Positions 34,820 through 43,905 of a DNA stretch of 64,000 bases are shown here, in pieces. The notes under the pieces are model-generated. The model had not been told where the DNA came from. It made no database searches and was given only the letters and a program-made list of their open reading frames with translations. Source of the DNA: Polynucleobacter victoriensis (GTDB lineage: Bacteria; Pseudomonadota; Gammaproteobacteria; Burkholderiales; Burkholderiaceae); assembly GCF_900187875.1 (NCBI RefSeq), contig NZ_FYEX01000001.1, forward strand, positions 434,001-498,000, written 5' to 3'. A program made the translations under genes and the position numbers. Positions within the stretch are counted from its first letter, which is position 1; each line of letters begins with the position of its first letter.

Positions 34820-35775
34820 GAACTCCACTGCCTAAAACGAGAGAGGATCCATAAGAAACTTGGCACACCAATCAAAGCGGTAATCACGCCAACAGGTAAC
34901 TGGGATGGCGCAATCACGGCTCTTGCAAACATGTCCGACAAGACCAAGAAGGTTCCACCTAATAAGGCTGAGGCAGGCAACAAGAATCGCTGATCTGGGC
35001 CATGCTGTTTCACAATCAGAGCACGGAGAATATGAGGTACTAGTAAACCAACAAAACCAATTGAACCAGCAATTGATACTGCAGATGCTGCCGATAAAGC
35101 AGACAAAAGAACCATGACCCACTGAATATATGAAACATCTATACCCAATGTCATGGCTTTATCCGTACCTAACTGCAATATATGAATTTTTGGCGATAGT
35201 CGCCAAACAATAATGAGCACCGATAACCAAACGCCCAAGATAGCACCAACTGACTCTAGACTCATCACAGAATCTAGATCACCCATGAGCCAATGAATCA
35301 TGCCAGGCATAGCCACATTCGACGCAAAAGCAATCATGAGAGTCGTGATAGCTCCACAACCTGTTGCAACCATGACGCCTGCCAATAAGAGTCTTGATGG
35401 GTGAGCAGAAAAACCACCGACCAAAACCCACAAGAGAATCATGACTGTAACGGCGCCCAGCCACGCACCACCTGCAACCCAAATAGTTCCTGCGCCACCC
35501 AACATGAGTACCGCTAGCGCCCCTACTGAGGCGCCACCTGAAACACCCAGAACTGATGGCTCGGCCAAAGGATTGCGAGTCAAAACTTGTAAGAGACTTC
35601 CAGACATTGCCAATAAGCCCCCAACCGCAAAGGCCGCCAGAACCCTAGGTAAACGCAACTGGTAAATGATGGCAGCATCTGCATCAGAGACACTGCCAAT
35701 GAATAAGGCTAAAACCACCGATGCCAGCGAGAGAATCGCTAGCAAGATGAGAGTGGTGGTTTTAGATATGGGCAT
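34816..35775 (-). CDS. btuC: Cobalamin ABC transporter permease (FecCD family)
   Basis: Integral membrane permease of 319 residues with roughly ten hydrophobic segments. FecCD signatures RLPRVLAAFAVGGLLAMSG near residue 42, NPLAEPSVLGVSGGA near 68 and the C-terminal GSIGFVGLLVPHILR are clear. Its start overlaps the btuB stop by one base (TAATG). B12 specificity is inferred from the riboswitch and btuB. Confidence 0.9.
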   Translation of the reverse strand: MPISKTTTLILLAILSLASVVLALFIGSVSDADAAIIYQLRLPRVLAAFAVGGLLAMSGSLLQVLTRNPLAEPSVLGVSGGASVGALAVLMLGGAGTIWVAGGAWLGAVTVMILLWVLVGGFSAHPSRLLLAGVMVATGCGAITTLMIAFASNVAMPGMIHWLMGDLDSVMSLESVGAILGVWLSVLIIVWRLSPKIHILQLGTDKAMTLGIDVSYIQWVMVLLSALSAASAVSIAGSIGFVGLLVPHILRALIVKQHGPDQRFLLPASALLGGTFLVLSDMFARAVIAPSQLPVGVITALIGVPSFLWILSRFRQWSS

Positions 35776-37724
35776 TATTTAAAGGTGTAACGACCAACTA
35801 TCTTAAGTGATAAACCTGCATCAGGATAGACAGATCCCCATTTACTTGCCCAACTGTAATATTTCTTATCAAAGATATTACTTGCGTACGCAGTCCATAA
35901 CCAGTTTTTGTACTGAGCTGAATAACTTATATCTGTGATGGCATAACCTGGAATTCTGATAGCTGTAGCATCAAAGTCACCATCTGATTTTTGACTTGCC
36001 ACATAACGCCCAATTACGCCAAATTTTTGTTGAGCATTTAGTTTGTAATCCATACCCAATCTAGCCGTGTAATTTGGAACCAACGGAATTCTCTGGCCAG
36101 CATTCAGCCCATCCCTAAACTGCGCTTTTACAAGCTGAAATGATCCATAAATATTAGTTGCTGAATTAACGTCTGCAGCAAACTCAAGCTCCACACCATC
36201 CCTTTTTGTTGGAGATAAATTAATGTTTCTCTCATCATTTTCGCTATAGATAATCTCATTTGAAATTAAGCTATGAAAAAACCTAATCCCATAGCGCATA
36301 TTTTTATCAACCCCATTCACACCCAATTCATAATCTTTTGATCTCTGAGGCTCCAAAGATGCGGGATATGGCAAGCTATTCCAATATGTATTTCTATTGT
36401 CATCAACGTTTGGAATTCGATATCCAGTACCCAGCTTTCCATAGGCATTTAGGTTAGAAGACAATCCTTTGATGTATTGAAACTCATAGGCATCAAGATT
36501 TCTATCGAATCCCTGACTACCGGCCGCCGGGTCGAAGGTTGATTTAGTGAATTTTTCTGATCTATACCCTAAAACCACTCTTTGAAGATTTGAAAAATGG
36601 ATGTCATCCCTAACATATAGAGCACGATTTTTTTGTTTTGCACGTTCATTAGTTGAACCTGTTTTATAGGTGTAATCCCAGTTTGATAAATCAGCTCCAA
36701 CCGTTAAATCATTTTTAAATCCTGCAAAATTTATAAATTTCAAACGAGGATTTACTGAATTCACATCTGAAGAATAGTCATACAAAGTTCCTGAAGAAGG
36801 GCCGGTATTGTTAGTCCAATTAATAGAACTTCTGTCCGCCTCTCTGCGACTAACATCCACTCTAAGCTCTAGGCCAGATGATATTTTTTTGTCAATAAAA
36901 GCAGATATGGTTTTCCCAAGATAAGTGGCACTATCAAATGGATACCTGGCTTGTTTTTGATTGATATAAAAGTTAGCTCTAGATATTGCTCCAGGCAACT
37001 CCGTGCTCTGCTCATCAGCAAAGAATTTGATTCCTAACTTGGTTGCACCGTCTACCGCAGTCGCAATATCTAAACCACCACTTTTATTTAGAACTTTATT
37101 TCTATTCCTAAAATTATCTGACTCATTAACTCTTGCATAAGTAGCAACGCTTACCTTATCAATACTCTTTGATAAATATGCTGTGCCCTCTCTAGTACTG
37201 TTATTCCCTACCCCAGCAGATACTACTGCCCTATCAGCATCTGACGATTTTGTTTTGATATAGATAGCCCCAGAAGTGGCTCCCTCACCATACAAAACAC
37301 TATTCACCCCACGCATAATTTCAATTTGATCAATAGACTCAACTGGAATTAATGACAGTTTTGCAACAGCCTGTTCATTCTCTGAAATTCGAACACCATC
37401 GATTACCACCACTAAGTTTTGGTCACTGTTAACGCCATAACCTCTCAAATCATAGGACAGGTCTTGAGTTCCATATAAATTTGGCTTTGTTGGTACCCCG
37501 CCAATCTTTTGCAAAATTTCAGGGATATTTGTCATGCCACTTTTTAAAATATCCTCAGAACTGATCACAGTATTTTGAGGTAACGCTTTATTTGACTCAT
37601 CAGCAAATCTAGCCCCATAAATAACAACTGGTTGCATAGTATTGTTAGCTTGAGCTTGGGCAACTGACAAAGTCGCAAAAGTAGTAGCGCAGGCGAGCGC
37701 AACCTTGGTTGGTTTGGTAAACAT
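35775..37724 (-). CDS. btuB: TonB-dependent cobalamin receptor
   Basis: Outer-membrane receptor: signal peptide (cleavage near residue 26 after AQA), plug domain with TNIPEILQKIGGVPT, GYGVNSDQNLVVVIDGVRI and IEIMRGVNSVLYGEGATSGAI, then a 22-strand barrel ending in YTFK with the terminal aromatic residue typical of outer-membrane proteins. The ATG at 37724 gives 649 residues; a TTG five codons earlier is less likely. B12 as substrate follows from the cobalamin riboswitch directly upstream. Confidence 0.9.
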   Translation of the reverse strand: MFTKPTKVALACATTFATLSVAQAQANNTMQPVVIYGARFADESNKALPQNTVISSEDILKSGMTNIPEILQKIGGVPTKPNLYGTQDLSYDLRGYGVNSDQNLVVVIDGVRISENEQAVAKLSLIPVESIDQIEIMRGVNSVLYGEGATSGAIYIKTKSSDADRAVVSAGVGNNSTREGTAYLSKSIDKVSVATYARVNESDNFRNRNKVLNKSGGLDIATAVDGATKLGIKFFADEQSTELPGAISRANFYINQKQARYPFDSATYLGKTISAFIDKKISSGLELRVDVSRREADRSSINWTNNTGPSSGTLYDYSSDVNSVNPRLKFINFAGFKNDLTVGADLSNWDYTYKTGSTNERAKQKNRALYVRDDIHFSNLQRVVLGYRSEKFTKSTFDPAAGSQGFDRNLDAYEFQYIKGLSSNLNAYGKLGTGYRIPNVDDNRNTYWNSLPYPASLEPQRSKDYELGVNGVDKNMRYGIRFFHSLISNEIIYSENDERNINLSPTKRDGVELEFAADVNSATNIYGSFQLVKAQFRDGLNAGQRIPLVPNYTARLGMDYKLNAQQKFGVIGRYVASQKSDGDFDATAIRIPGYAITDISYSAQYKNWLWTAYASNIFDKKYYSWASKWGSVYPDAGLSLKIVGRYTFK

Positions 37725-37759
37725 AGGATTAACTTTCAAAAAATATGGCCTCTGGCTTG

Positions 37760-37980
37760 TTCCCCCGCAAGCACGGGACCTTCATCACTAAGCAACGTCC
37801 CCGTAGCTAGGTGAACCATTCCAGGCCGGTATCCGGGCTTATGAAACTAACTCAATGACCTTCCCAGCCTAAGCCAGTGGTATTCGATTGAGCCGGCACT
37901 TTCGTGCGTTCACTTACCGTTGCGGGGGCAGCACAGGTTATCCTTTAATCTATTGATTGAAAAACCCCTGTTTCCCGTTT
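37760..37980 (-). ncRNA. Cobalamin riboswitch upstream of btuB
   Basis: On the minus strand the leader shows the hallmark order: CGGGAAACAGGGG near 37980, GCTGCCCCCGCAACGG near 37920-37932, a CCACTGG core near 37876-37882 and the B12 box AAGCCCGGATACCGGCC at 37824-37840. Beyond the box, TTGCGGGGG (37762-37770) is a perfect 9-base complement of CCCCCGCAA in the core (37920-37928), consistent with the kissing-loop expression platform. AdoCbl binding would shut off btuB-btuC-btuD. Confidence 0.93.
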
Positions 37981-38038
37981 AACTTTGATAAATTGCTATC
38001 TATCAAGAGCACCTAAGAACGCGTGTAGTATATACAAT

Positions 38039-38281
38039 ATGCCTATGTCAGAACTTACAAACAACTCTTATAGCCGTTTGCAAGACAGCCTAGAACGCCT
38101 AGAAGGTAAAACCAAGGCTTTGCTAGATGCTGTGGCGCAATCCCATAAAGAACGCTTGGCGCTAGAAACCAAGATTGAGGATGCCCAAGCGCGTATCCAA
38201 AATATCTTAAATAAGCTACCAAGCCAAAGCGATAGTGGTCAACTAGACCTTTTAGCCTCTGCACACAAGGATGAGCAATGA
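38039..38281 (+). CDS. Small coiled-coil protein upstream of zapA
   Basis: An 80-residue protein almost wholly predicted as a coiled coil (RLQDSLERLEGKTKALLDAVAQSHKERLALETKIEDAQARIQNILNKLP split over heptads), resembling the ZapB-like proteins that precede zapA in betaproteobacteria. I start at ATG 38039 (a second ATG is two codons on); a longer frame runs back into the riboswitch leader and has no family support. It overlaps zapA by 4 bases. A role in Z-ring assembly is inferred from context. Confidence 0.75.
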   Translation: MPMSELTNNSYSRLQDSLERLEGKTKALLDAVAQSHKERLALETKIEDAQARIQNILNKLPSQSDSGQLDLLASAHKDEQ

Positions 38282-38628
38282 GCCAACATCGTATTGAACT
38301 CACCCTAGCTGGCCAAAAGTTTGCTTTTGCCACCACTCCAGAACATGAAGCTAGCTTGCGAGCAGCTGCTGCAATAGTTGATGAACAACTAGAAGCAGCC
38401 CTATCTGCTGGCAACCGCAGCATTGAGCGTGCCGCCATCATGACAGCTATCAAATTGGCTGGTGATTTGCAGGCTGCCAAAATGAATCTCAGCAACACAG
38501 AAAACCCTGGTGCATCTCTTGATCAGATTAGTACTTTGCAAAGCAAAGTTGATCAGATTGAAGCATCGGTTGATTCTGCGCTGAAAATGCTTTCCCTACC
38601 TGGTGCGCCAAGGCCAATAGTTCCTTGA
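38278..38628 (+). CDS. zapA: Cell division protein ZapA
   Basis: FtsZ-bundling protein. The N-terminal IELTLAGQKFAFATTPEHEASLRAAAAIVDEQL globular domain is followed by a long C-terminal coiled coil (116 residues). It is translated together with the preceding coiled-coil gene through ATGA overlap. Its last 38 bases appear to be part of the 6S RNA 5' strand, so the end of the coding region also has RNA-structure constraints. Confidence 0.9.
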   Translation: MSQHRIELTLAGQKFAFATTPEHEASLRAAAAIVDEQLEAALSAGNRSIERAAIMTAIKLAGDLQAAKMNLSNTENPGASLDQISTLQSKVDQIEASVDSALKMLSLPGAPRPIVP

Positions 38629-38808
38629 ACCGATGCGCAAGCATCTGGCGTGGGCCATATAGTGTGGGCGCGAGCGTCTCGTTGCTCATAGGGTATTGCT
38701 TTTGGCAATATTCTCCCTGAAAGACTTGATGCACCCGAAACATTATTGCCATGCCGCCTTGAACCTACTGGGTTCAGGATGACGGCCTAGCGGCTAAGGT
38801 GGGGAATC
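38591..38808 (+). ncRNA. ssrS: 6S RNA
   Basis: Regulator that binds sigma-70 RNA polymerase by mimicking an open promoter. The 3' part reads CCTTGAACC, a loop, GGGTTCAGG, GACGGCCTAGCGGC, closely paralleling E. coli 6S. The 5' part TTTCCCTACCT (38591-38601) pairs with AGGTGGGGAA near 38798-38807, and AGGCC pairs with GGCCT to close the stem. The bubble strand CCTTGAACCGATG matches the CCUGAGCCGAUA region. It lies after zapA as expected. About 218 bases, longer than the E. coli 184; ends are approximate. Confidence 0.85.
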
Positions 38809-38833
38809 TAATACGATTAACAAGGAGACTGCA

Positions 38834-39145
38834 ATGCTAAAAAAAATAATGTTAAGAATAGGTTTCATCGCAGCAATCAGCTTGGTAAGTAACGGTGCTT
38901 ATGCTGCTGATGTTAATAATGGCAAAACATTGCACCAAACAAAATGCTACCAATGTCATGCTGAAAAATCAGGTCTAGGTAATGGCGATATTATTTACAC
39001 AAGATCTGATCGCAAGGTCAAAGATATTAAGCGCCTTAAGTCTCAGGTTGGGATGTGCAACACTCAACTACGTCTAGACCTCTTCCCAGAAGATGAAGCT
39101 GACTTAGTTGCCTACTTAAATCAGCAATTTTATAAATTCAAATAA
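38834..39145 (+). CDS. Small periplasmic c-type cytochrome
   Basis: A 103-residue protein with a signal peptide (cleavage near residue 24, AYA-AD) and a single haem-binding CYQCH motif at about residues 38-42; the Met in QVGMC near residue 75 is a likely axial ligand. The short length fits a monohaem electron carrier. An AGGAG site precedes the ATG. It follows the 6S RNA and sits 11 bases before a TSUP permease, suggesting a joint role, perhaps with sulfur compounds (inference). Confidence 0.88.
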   Translation: MLKKIMLRIGFIAAISLVSNGAYAADVNNGKTLHQTKCYQCHAEKSGLGNGDIIYTRSDRKVKDIKRLKSQVGMCNTQLRLDLFPEDEADLVAYLNQQFYKFK

Positions 39146-39156
39146 TTGGTACAGCC

Positions 39157-39978
39157 ATGACACTTGTACAAGTTGGGGCGTTGGCAGTACTGGGTAGTTT
39201 CACTGGATTTGCTGCAGGTTTATTGGGTATTGGCGGGGGCATGATCATGGTTCCCTTCCTAACTTTTTTGTTCACGATGTATGGATTTCCAGCTGAGGTA
39301 GTAGTGCACGTTGCTATTGCCACATCAATGGCAACAATTCTATTTACATCTTTATCATCAGTCAGAGCTCACCACAAACGTGGTGCAGTACGCTGGGATA
39401 TTGTGATTACCTTAGTTCCAGGTATTTTGATTGGCGGTCTACTTGGTGGTGGCAAGTTATTTGCCATGCTGAAGACCGCGTGGCTATCACTCATATTTGC
39501 CTCATTTGTGGGTTTTTCTGCCTACCAAATGCTTATGAACAAAAAACCTAAGCCTAGTCGCACGTTACCTGGCAAGGTAGGCATGTTTGGCGCAGGTAGT
39601 TTTATTGGATTTTTATCTAGCTTAGTGGGTGCCGGTGGCGGATTTGTTTCCGTGCCATTTATGACTTGGTGCAATATCACCATGCATAACGCTGTAGCCA
39701 CCTCAGCAGCTCTGGGGTTTCCGATTGCGCTAGCCAGCGCGATTGGCTACATCATCAGTGGCTATGGCAACCCTAACCTGCCTGTAGGCTCTCTAGGCTA
39801 TGTCTATTTACCCGCTCTTGCATCGATTGCAGTAGCTAGTGTTTTAACTGCACCACTGGGTGCCAAAGTTGCCCACCAATTAAATGTCGCTCAACTCAAA
39901 CGAGTGTTCGCTTTGGTTCTTTTCTGTTTAGCAGCTTATATGCTTAATAAAGGGCTTATTAGTTTTGGTCTTTATTAA
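39157..39978 (+). CDS. TSUP family (TauE/SafE) permease
   Basis: Inner-membrane protein of 273 residues with about eight hydrophobic segments in two repeats. Each repeat carries the family glycine motif: GFAAGLLGIGGGMIMVPF near residue 20 and GFLSSLVGAGGGFVSVPF near 150. TSUP members move sulfite, sulfonates or other organosulfur anions; the substrate here is unknown. It is co-oriented with the cytochrome 11 bases upstream and closed by a strong terminator. Confidence 0.9.
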   Translation: MTLVQVGALAVLGSFTGFAAGLLGIGGGMIMVPFLTFLFTMYGFPAEVVVHVAIATSMATILFTSLSSVRAHHKRGAVRWDIVITLVPGILIGGLLGGGKLFAMLKTAWLSLIFASFVGFSAYQMLMNKKPKPSRTLPGKVGMFGAGSFIGFLSSLVGAGGGFVSVPFMTWCNITMHNAVATSAALGFPIALASAIGYIISGYGNPNLPVGSLGYVYLPALASIAVASVLTAPLGAKVAHQLNVAQLKRVFALVLFCLAAYMLNKGLISFGLY

Positions 39979-40011
39979 GCTAGTCCAAGATTAATTTTTA
40001 ATCTACTTAGA

Positions 40012-40046
40012 AATAAGGCCTTCATCTGAAGGCCTTATTCTTTTTA
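40012..40046 (+). terminator. Terminator after the TSUP permease
   Basis: AATAAGGCCTTC (40012-40023) and GAAGGCCTTATT (40028-40039) form a perfect 12-pair stem with a 4-base loop, followed by CTTTTTACC. It lies between convergent genes and may also serve matB on the other strand, although the T run there is weaker. Confidence 0.87.
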
Positions 40047-40059
40047 CCAGTTGTTATTT

Positions 40060-41580
40060 TTATGCGTATGTTTGGCGCAGAATATTTTTCTGAACCTTAC
40101 CCATGGTATTTCTGGGGAGCTCAGGAACAACAATCAAACGCTTAGGCACTTTAAAGTTCGCAATCTTGCCTTTTAACTCGGCAATCATGCTCTCTGGATT
40201 GAGCTTGGCGCCGGGTTTTGCAACAACCACAGCAACCACCGCTTCACCAAAGTCTGGATGTGGCACACCGATCACAGCACTCTCATCAACACCTGGCATG
40301 TCGTCAATAAAGCTTTCAATTTCTTTTGGATACACGTTGTAACCACCAGAAATAATCAAATCTTTACTTCTTCCAACAATACATAAGTAGTTGTTTGGCA
40401 CCTTACCGGCACTTGTCTCCCCACCCCAGCGTCCAACATCACCAGTCTTAAACCAACCATCCTTGGTGAACTCTTCTTTGGTCTTTTCTGGCATGCGCCA
40501 GTAACCTTTAAACACATTCGGTCCTTTGACCTCAACGTTACCAATCTCATTCACACCACATAACTTGCCATCATCTTTGATAACTCTGACTTGTGTTTGA
40601 GGCAACGGCAATCCCACAGAGCCGCCCACTCGAGCACCTCCATACGGATTCGATACCAACATCACCGTCTCGCTCATGCCGTAACGCTCAAGAATGGTGT
40701 GCCCCGTTCTCTCTTTAAAGAGATTAAATGTTTCTGTGAGTAATGGCGCTGATCCAGAAATAAATAAACGCATATTTCTGACAGTTTTTTTGGTGAACTC
40801 TTTATCTAGCAATAAGCGCACGTAGAAAGTTGGCACACCCATCATGACTGTAGAACGAGGCATGTGCTTAATTAGCTCTTTGGTATCTAAACGCGGCAAC
40901 CAAATCATCTTGCTGCCGTTTAGCAATGCGCCATGAGAAGCAACAAATAGACCATGCACATGGAAAATTGGTAGTGCGTGCAACAACACATCTCCCTTTT
41001 TCCAACCCCAGAACTTTTGCAATACCTTGGCATTACTTCCCAAGTTCTTATGAGTGAGCATGGCTCCCTTACTACGCCCAGTAGTTCCTGAGGTGTAGAG
41101 GATGGCAGCCAAATCATCGTCAGATTTTTTAACCGTTTTAAATCGATCAGATAACTTACCTGCTTTTTCTAATAACGTACCCGATCTGTCGTCACCCAAT
41201 GTGTACACATGCTTAGTGCCGCATTTTTTTGCCACATCAGACACCCAGGATTGATTCTTAGGACTGCACACCACAACTGCTGGTTCAGCATTACCTAAGA
41301 AATACTCAATCTCAGCAGCTTGGTAAGCGGTATTTAGTGGCAAATAAACCAAGCCAGCTTTTAAAGTTGCCAAATATAAGAAAAGTGCCTCAGGTGACTT
41401 TTCAACTTGAACAGCGACACGTGAGCCTTGTGGCAACTTTAAGCCAGCCAATAAGTTAGCCATCTTAGATGTAGCTTTTTCTAAGTCATCCCAACTGTAG
41501 TACAAACCATCATGCGTCTCAATTGCGCACGATGATTTATCTCTAGGGAAACCCTTTTCTAAAAGTTCATATAGGTTCAT
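40060..41580 (-). CDS. matB: Malonyl-CoA synthetase
   Basis: ANL-superfamily acyl-CoA synthetase that activates malonate with ATP and CoA. Motifs are ILYTSGTTGRSKGAM (P-loop) near residue 160, RYGMSETVM near 295, GWFKTGDVG near 372 and the catalytic lysine region PRNTMGKVQKN at the C-terminus (506 residues). Malonate specificity is inferred from malonyl-CoA decarboxylase in the same operon and from close resemblance to MatB proteins. It is last in matR-matA-receptor-matB, 2 bases after the receptor gene. Confidence 0.9.
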   Translation of the reverse strand: MNLYELLEKGFPRDKSSCAIETHDGLYYSWDDLEKATSKMANLLAGLKLPQGSRVAVQVEKSPEALFLYLATLKAGLVYLPLNTAYQAAEIEYFLGNAEPAVVVCSPKNQSWVSDVAKKCGTKHVYTLGDDRSGTLLEKAGKLSDRFKTVKKSDDDLAAILYTSGTTGRSKGAMLTHKNLGSNAKVLQKFWGWKKGDVLLHALPIFHVHGLFVASHGALLNGSKMIWLPRLDTKELIKHMPRSTVMMGVPTFYVRLLLDKEFTKKTVRNMRLFISGSAPLLTETFNLFKERTGHTILERYGMSETVMLVSNPYGGARVGGSVGLPLPQTQVRVIKDDGKLCGVNEIGNVEVKGPNVFKGYWRMPEKTKEEFTKDGWFKTGDVGRWGGETSAGKVPNNYLCIVGRSKDLIISGGYNVYPKEIESFIDDMPGVDESAVIGVPHPDFGEAVVAVVVAKPGAKLNPESMIAELKGKIANFKVPKRLIVVPELPRNTMGKVQKNILRQTYA

Positions 41581-41582
41581 GG

Positions 41583-42575
41583 TTAGTCCATTTTTGCGCC
41601 TGAGGCTTTGGCAACATCAGCCCAACGTTTGATCTCAGCGTTAACAAACTTACCGTAGGCCTCACCAGTTAAGCTAGGTGTTTCTGAACCGTTGTTTAGC
41701 CAAGAGTTTTTCAACTCAGGGCTATTGAGTGCTTTTGTAACTTCAGCAGTCATCTTGTCAACGATTTCTTTAGGTGTGCCTTTTGGCGCCCATAAACCAT
41801 ACCAGGTACTTACAACATAACCAGGCACGCCTGCTTCCGCTGCAGTTGGCACATCAGGGAAAGCTGGAGAGCGCTTTGTTGCGGCCACCGCCAACGCTTT
41901 AATTTTTCCAGATTTGATGTGCTGTGAAGATGAACCCAAACCATCAAACATCATTTCCACTTGACCAGCAATTAAATCTGACAAGGCAGGACCTGCACCA
42001 CGATATGGAATATGCGTGATAAATGTTTTCGTTTGCATCTTGAATAACTCACCAGCAAGGTGATGGGAGCTACCGTTACCAGCACTGCCGTAATTTAGTT
42101 TGGCAGGATTTTTTTTCGCATACTCAATCAAACCTTTTAAATCTGTGACAGGTATTTTTTGAGCATTGATCACCACTACTTGTGGCGGTGTTGCCAGCAA
42201 CATGACTGGAACAAAACTTTTCTCAATGTCATAGTCCAATTTTTGATACATCGTTGGAGCAATCGCATGGTGTGCACCACCCATAAAGAAGGTGTAGCCG
42301 TCTGGTGCGGCCTTTGCTGCAATACCTGCTCCTAGAGTGCCACCGGCACCACCACGGTTATCAATCACAATTTGCTTACCCATTTGTTTGGTTAAATGGG
42401 CAGACAAAGGTCTTGCAAACGCATCTGTGCCACCACCTGCTGGGAATGGAACAATGATGGTGATTGGCTTACTTGGCCAATTAGGATCAGCTACTGCCAA
42501 TCCTGAACCACCGATTAAACCCACAACTGCTGCTACGGCACTCAGTGCCTTTACTACATTTACTGGTTTTTTCAT
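41583..42575 (-). CDS. Tripartite tricarboxylate transporter (Bug) solute receptor
   Basis: Periplasmic Bug-family binding protein of 330 residues: signal peptide of about 30 residues ending AVA-DP, then WPSKPITIIVPFPAGGGTDAFARPL and the family DNRGGAGGTLGA motif near residue 78. Position between malonyl-CoA decarboxylase and matB makes malonate or a related dicarboxylate the likely ligand. The TctA/TctB membrane partners are not in this window. A GAGGAG site precedes the ATG. Confidence 0.9.
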   Translation of the reverse strand: MKKPVNVVKALSAVAAVVGLIGGSGLAVADPNWPSKPITIIVPFPAGGGTDAFARPLSAHLTKQMGKQIVIDNRGGAGGTLGAGIAAKAAPDGYTFFMGGAHHAIAPTMYQKLDYDIEKSFVPVMLLATPPQVVVINAQKIPVTDLKGLIEYAKKNPAKLNYGSAGNGSSHHLAGELFKMQTKTFITHIPYRGAGPALSDLIAGQVEMMFDGLGSSSQHIKSGKIKALAVAATKRSPAFPDVPTAAEAGVPGYVVSTWYGLWAPKGTPKEIVDKMTAEVTKALNSPELKNSWLNNGSETPSLTGEAYGKFVNAEIKRWADVAKASGAKMD

Positions 42576-42618
42576 GGTTGTCTCCTCGTACTCCAGTTAA
42601 ATTTCGTTGTTCATATTG

Positions 42619-43905
42619 CTAAATTAATTGAGAAACTGCTCTTGAATAAATAACTTCGCCATTTACAAAACGTTCGTGGTTATCTTCCACCTTATCCAAA
42701 TCATATAAATAGTTCACCATCAGACCTGCTGACTGTTTAATCCCTTTTTTAGATAAGTCAGCAGACCAATTAATCCTGTGTAATTTCGCACCATTACCCA
42801 AGTGAAACTTAGCCACTGAATTTCCACCACGCTTAGGTGAATAATGCATGAGATAAATTGAGCAAAGTGCCAGTAAAGCCTCTTTTTCCTTCGCGCTAGC
42901 GCGCTCAGGATGCCAGCCATCCTGCAAACGATCACTCCAAGATTTATCTTTTAAGTTAAATAATTTAATTGCCTCTTTGTATCTCTCAATGACTGCGGGC
43001 TTTAATTGCTCTAAAGGCAAGTCAGCGCCACCATGCAACCAGTCTATGAATCCCGGTATGGGAGATAAGGTACAGAATGTTTTCAAACTTGGAAATTCTT
43101 TTTTCAGGCTATCAGCAACCCGCTTAATCAAAAAATTACCCATAGACACGCCGCGTAAACCAGGCTGACAGTTACTGATCGAATAAAAAATAGCACATTT
43201 ATATTGATTCTGTTCAACTGGTGCAGATTTTTTATCCACCAATGGTGCTATTGATTCTGGAATGTCTGGCAAAAGTGCTACTTCAACAAAAATCAGGGGT
43301 TCATCTTGCAACTGCGGATGAAAGAATGCAAAGCACCTACGATCAGGTTGTAAACGACGACGCAAGTCATCCCAGCCATCTATCTCATGCACTGCTTCAT
43401 GCTGAATAATTTTTTCTAATATGTGTGCAGGAGATTTCCAATCAACCTGATGCATTTTTAAAAACCCTGGATTAAACCAAGAGTTCAATAAATGCTGCAT
43501 ATCCGCATCGACAGCTTTGAGCTCAGGTTTTTTAGGCAAGAGCTTGAGTAACTGCTGACGCATATTAATAATCATGTGCGTGCCACCAGGCGCACGATTT
43601 AAGCGACGCAGAAGTTCTTGTCTTGGCGCTTCTGATACTTTCATCAACCAAACTAGATTATCAGCACTTGGGTCATCAGCATAAATTTGTGCAGCACTCA
43701 ATACATCTGCAGCACTAGGGTTAAATTTTTCAGCCAAGTAATGAAAGTACTGTGCTTTTTGCTCATCATCCAAGGTGTTGTAGTTCTCAATCACATCACT
43801 GGCCATGCTGGCAGCATTGGATTCTCCACGCTCAGACAAAAGACGCTTCGTGGCATTGACCGTTTTGGTCATATGCCTAGCCTTAAGTAACTTATCCAAA
43901 ATCAT
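42619..43905 (-). CDS. matA: Malonyl-CoA decarboxylase
   Basis: Converts malonyl-CoA to acetyl-CoA and CO2. The N-terminal helical domain (residues 1-150) is followed by the GNAT-like catalytic domain with SISNCQPGLRGVSMGNFLIKRV-type text near 245, FCTLSPIPGFIDWL near 280 (catalytic Ser/Thr region), and HYSPKRGGNSVAKFHLGNGA with the catalytic His near 360. At 428 residues it fits MatA/MCD. Its ATG overlaps the matR stop by 4 bases. Confidence 0.93.
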   Translation of the reverse strand: MILDKLLKARHMTKTVNATKRLLSERGESNAASMASDVIENYNTLDDEQKAQYFHYLAEKFNPSAADVLSAAQIYADDPSADNLVWLMKVSEAPRQELLRRLNRAPGGTHMIINMRQQLLKLLPKKPELKAVDADMQHLLNSWFNPGFLKMHQVDWKSPAHILEKIIQHEAVHEIDGWDDLRRRLQPDRRCFAFFHPQLQDEPLIFVEVALLPDIPESIAPLVDKKSAPVEQNQYKCAIFYSISNCQPGLRGVSMGNFLIKRVADSLKKEFPSLKTFCTLSPIPGFIDWLHGGADLPLEQLKPAVIERYKEAIKLFNLKDKSWSDRLQDGWHPERASAKEKEALLALCSIYLMHYSPKRGGNSVAKFHLGNGAKLHRINWSADLSKKGIKQSAGLMVNYLYDLDKVEDNHERFVNGEVIYSRAVSQLI

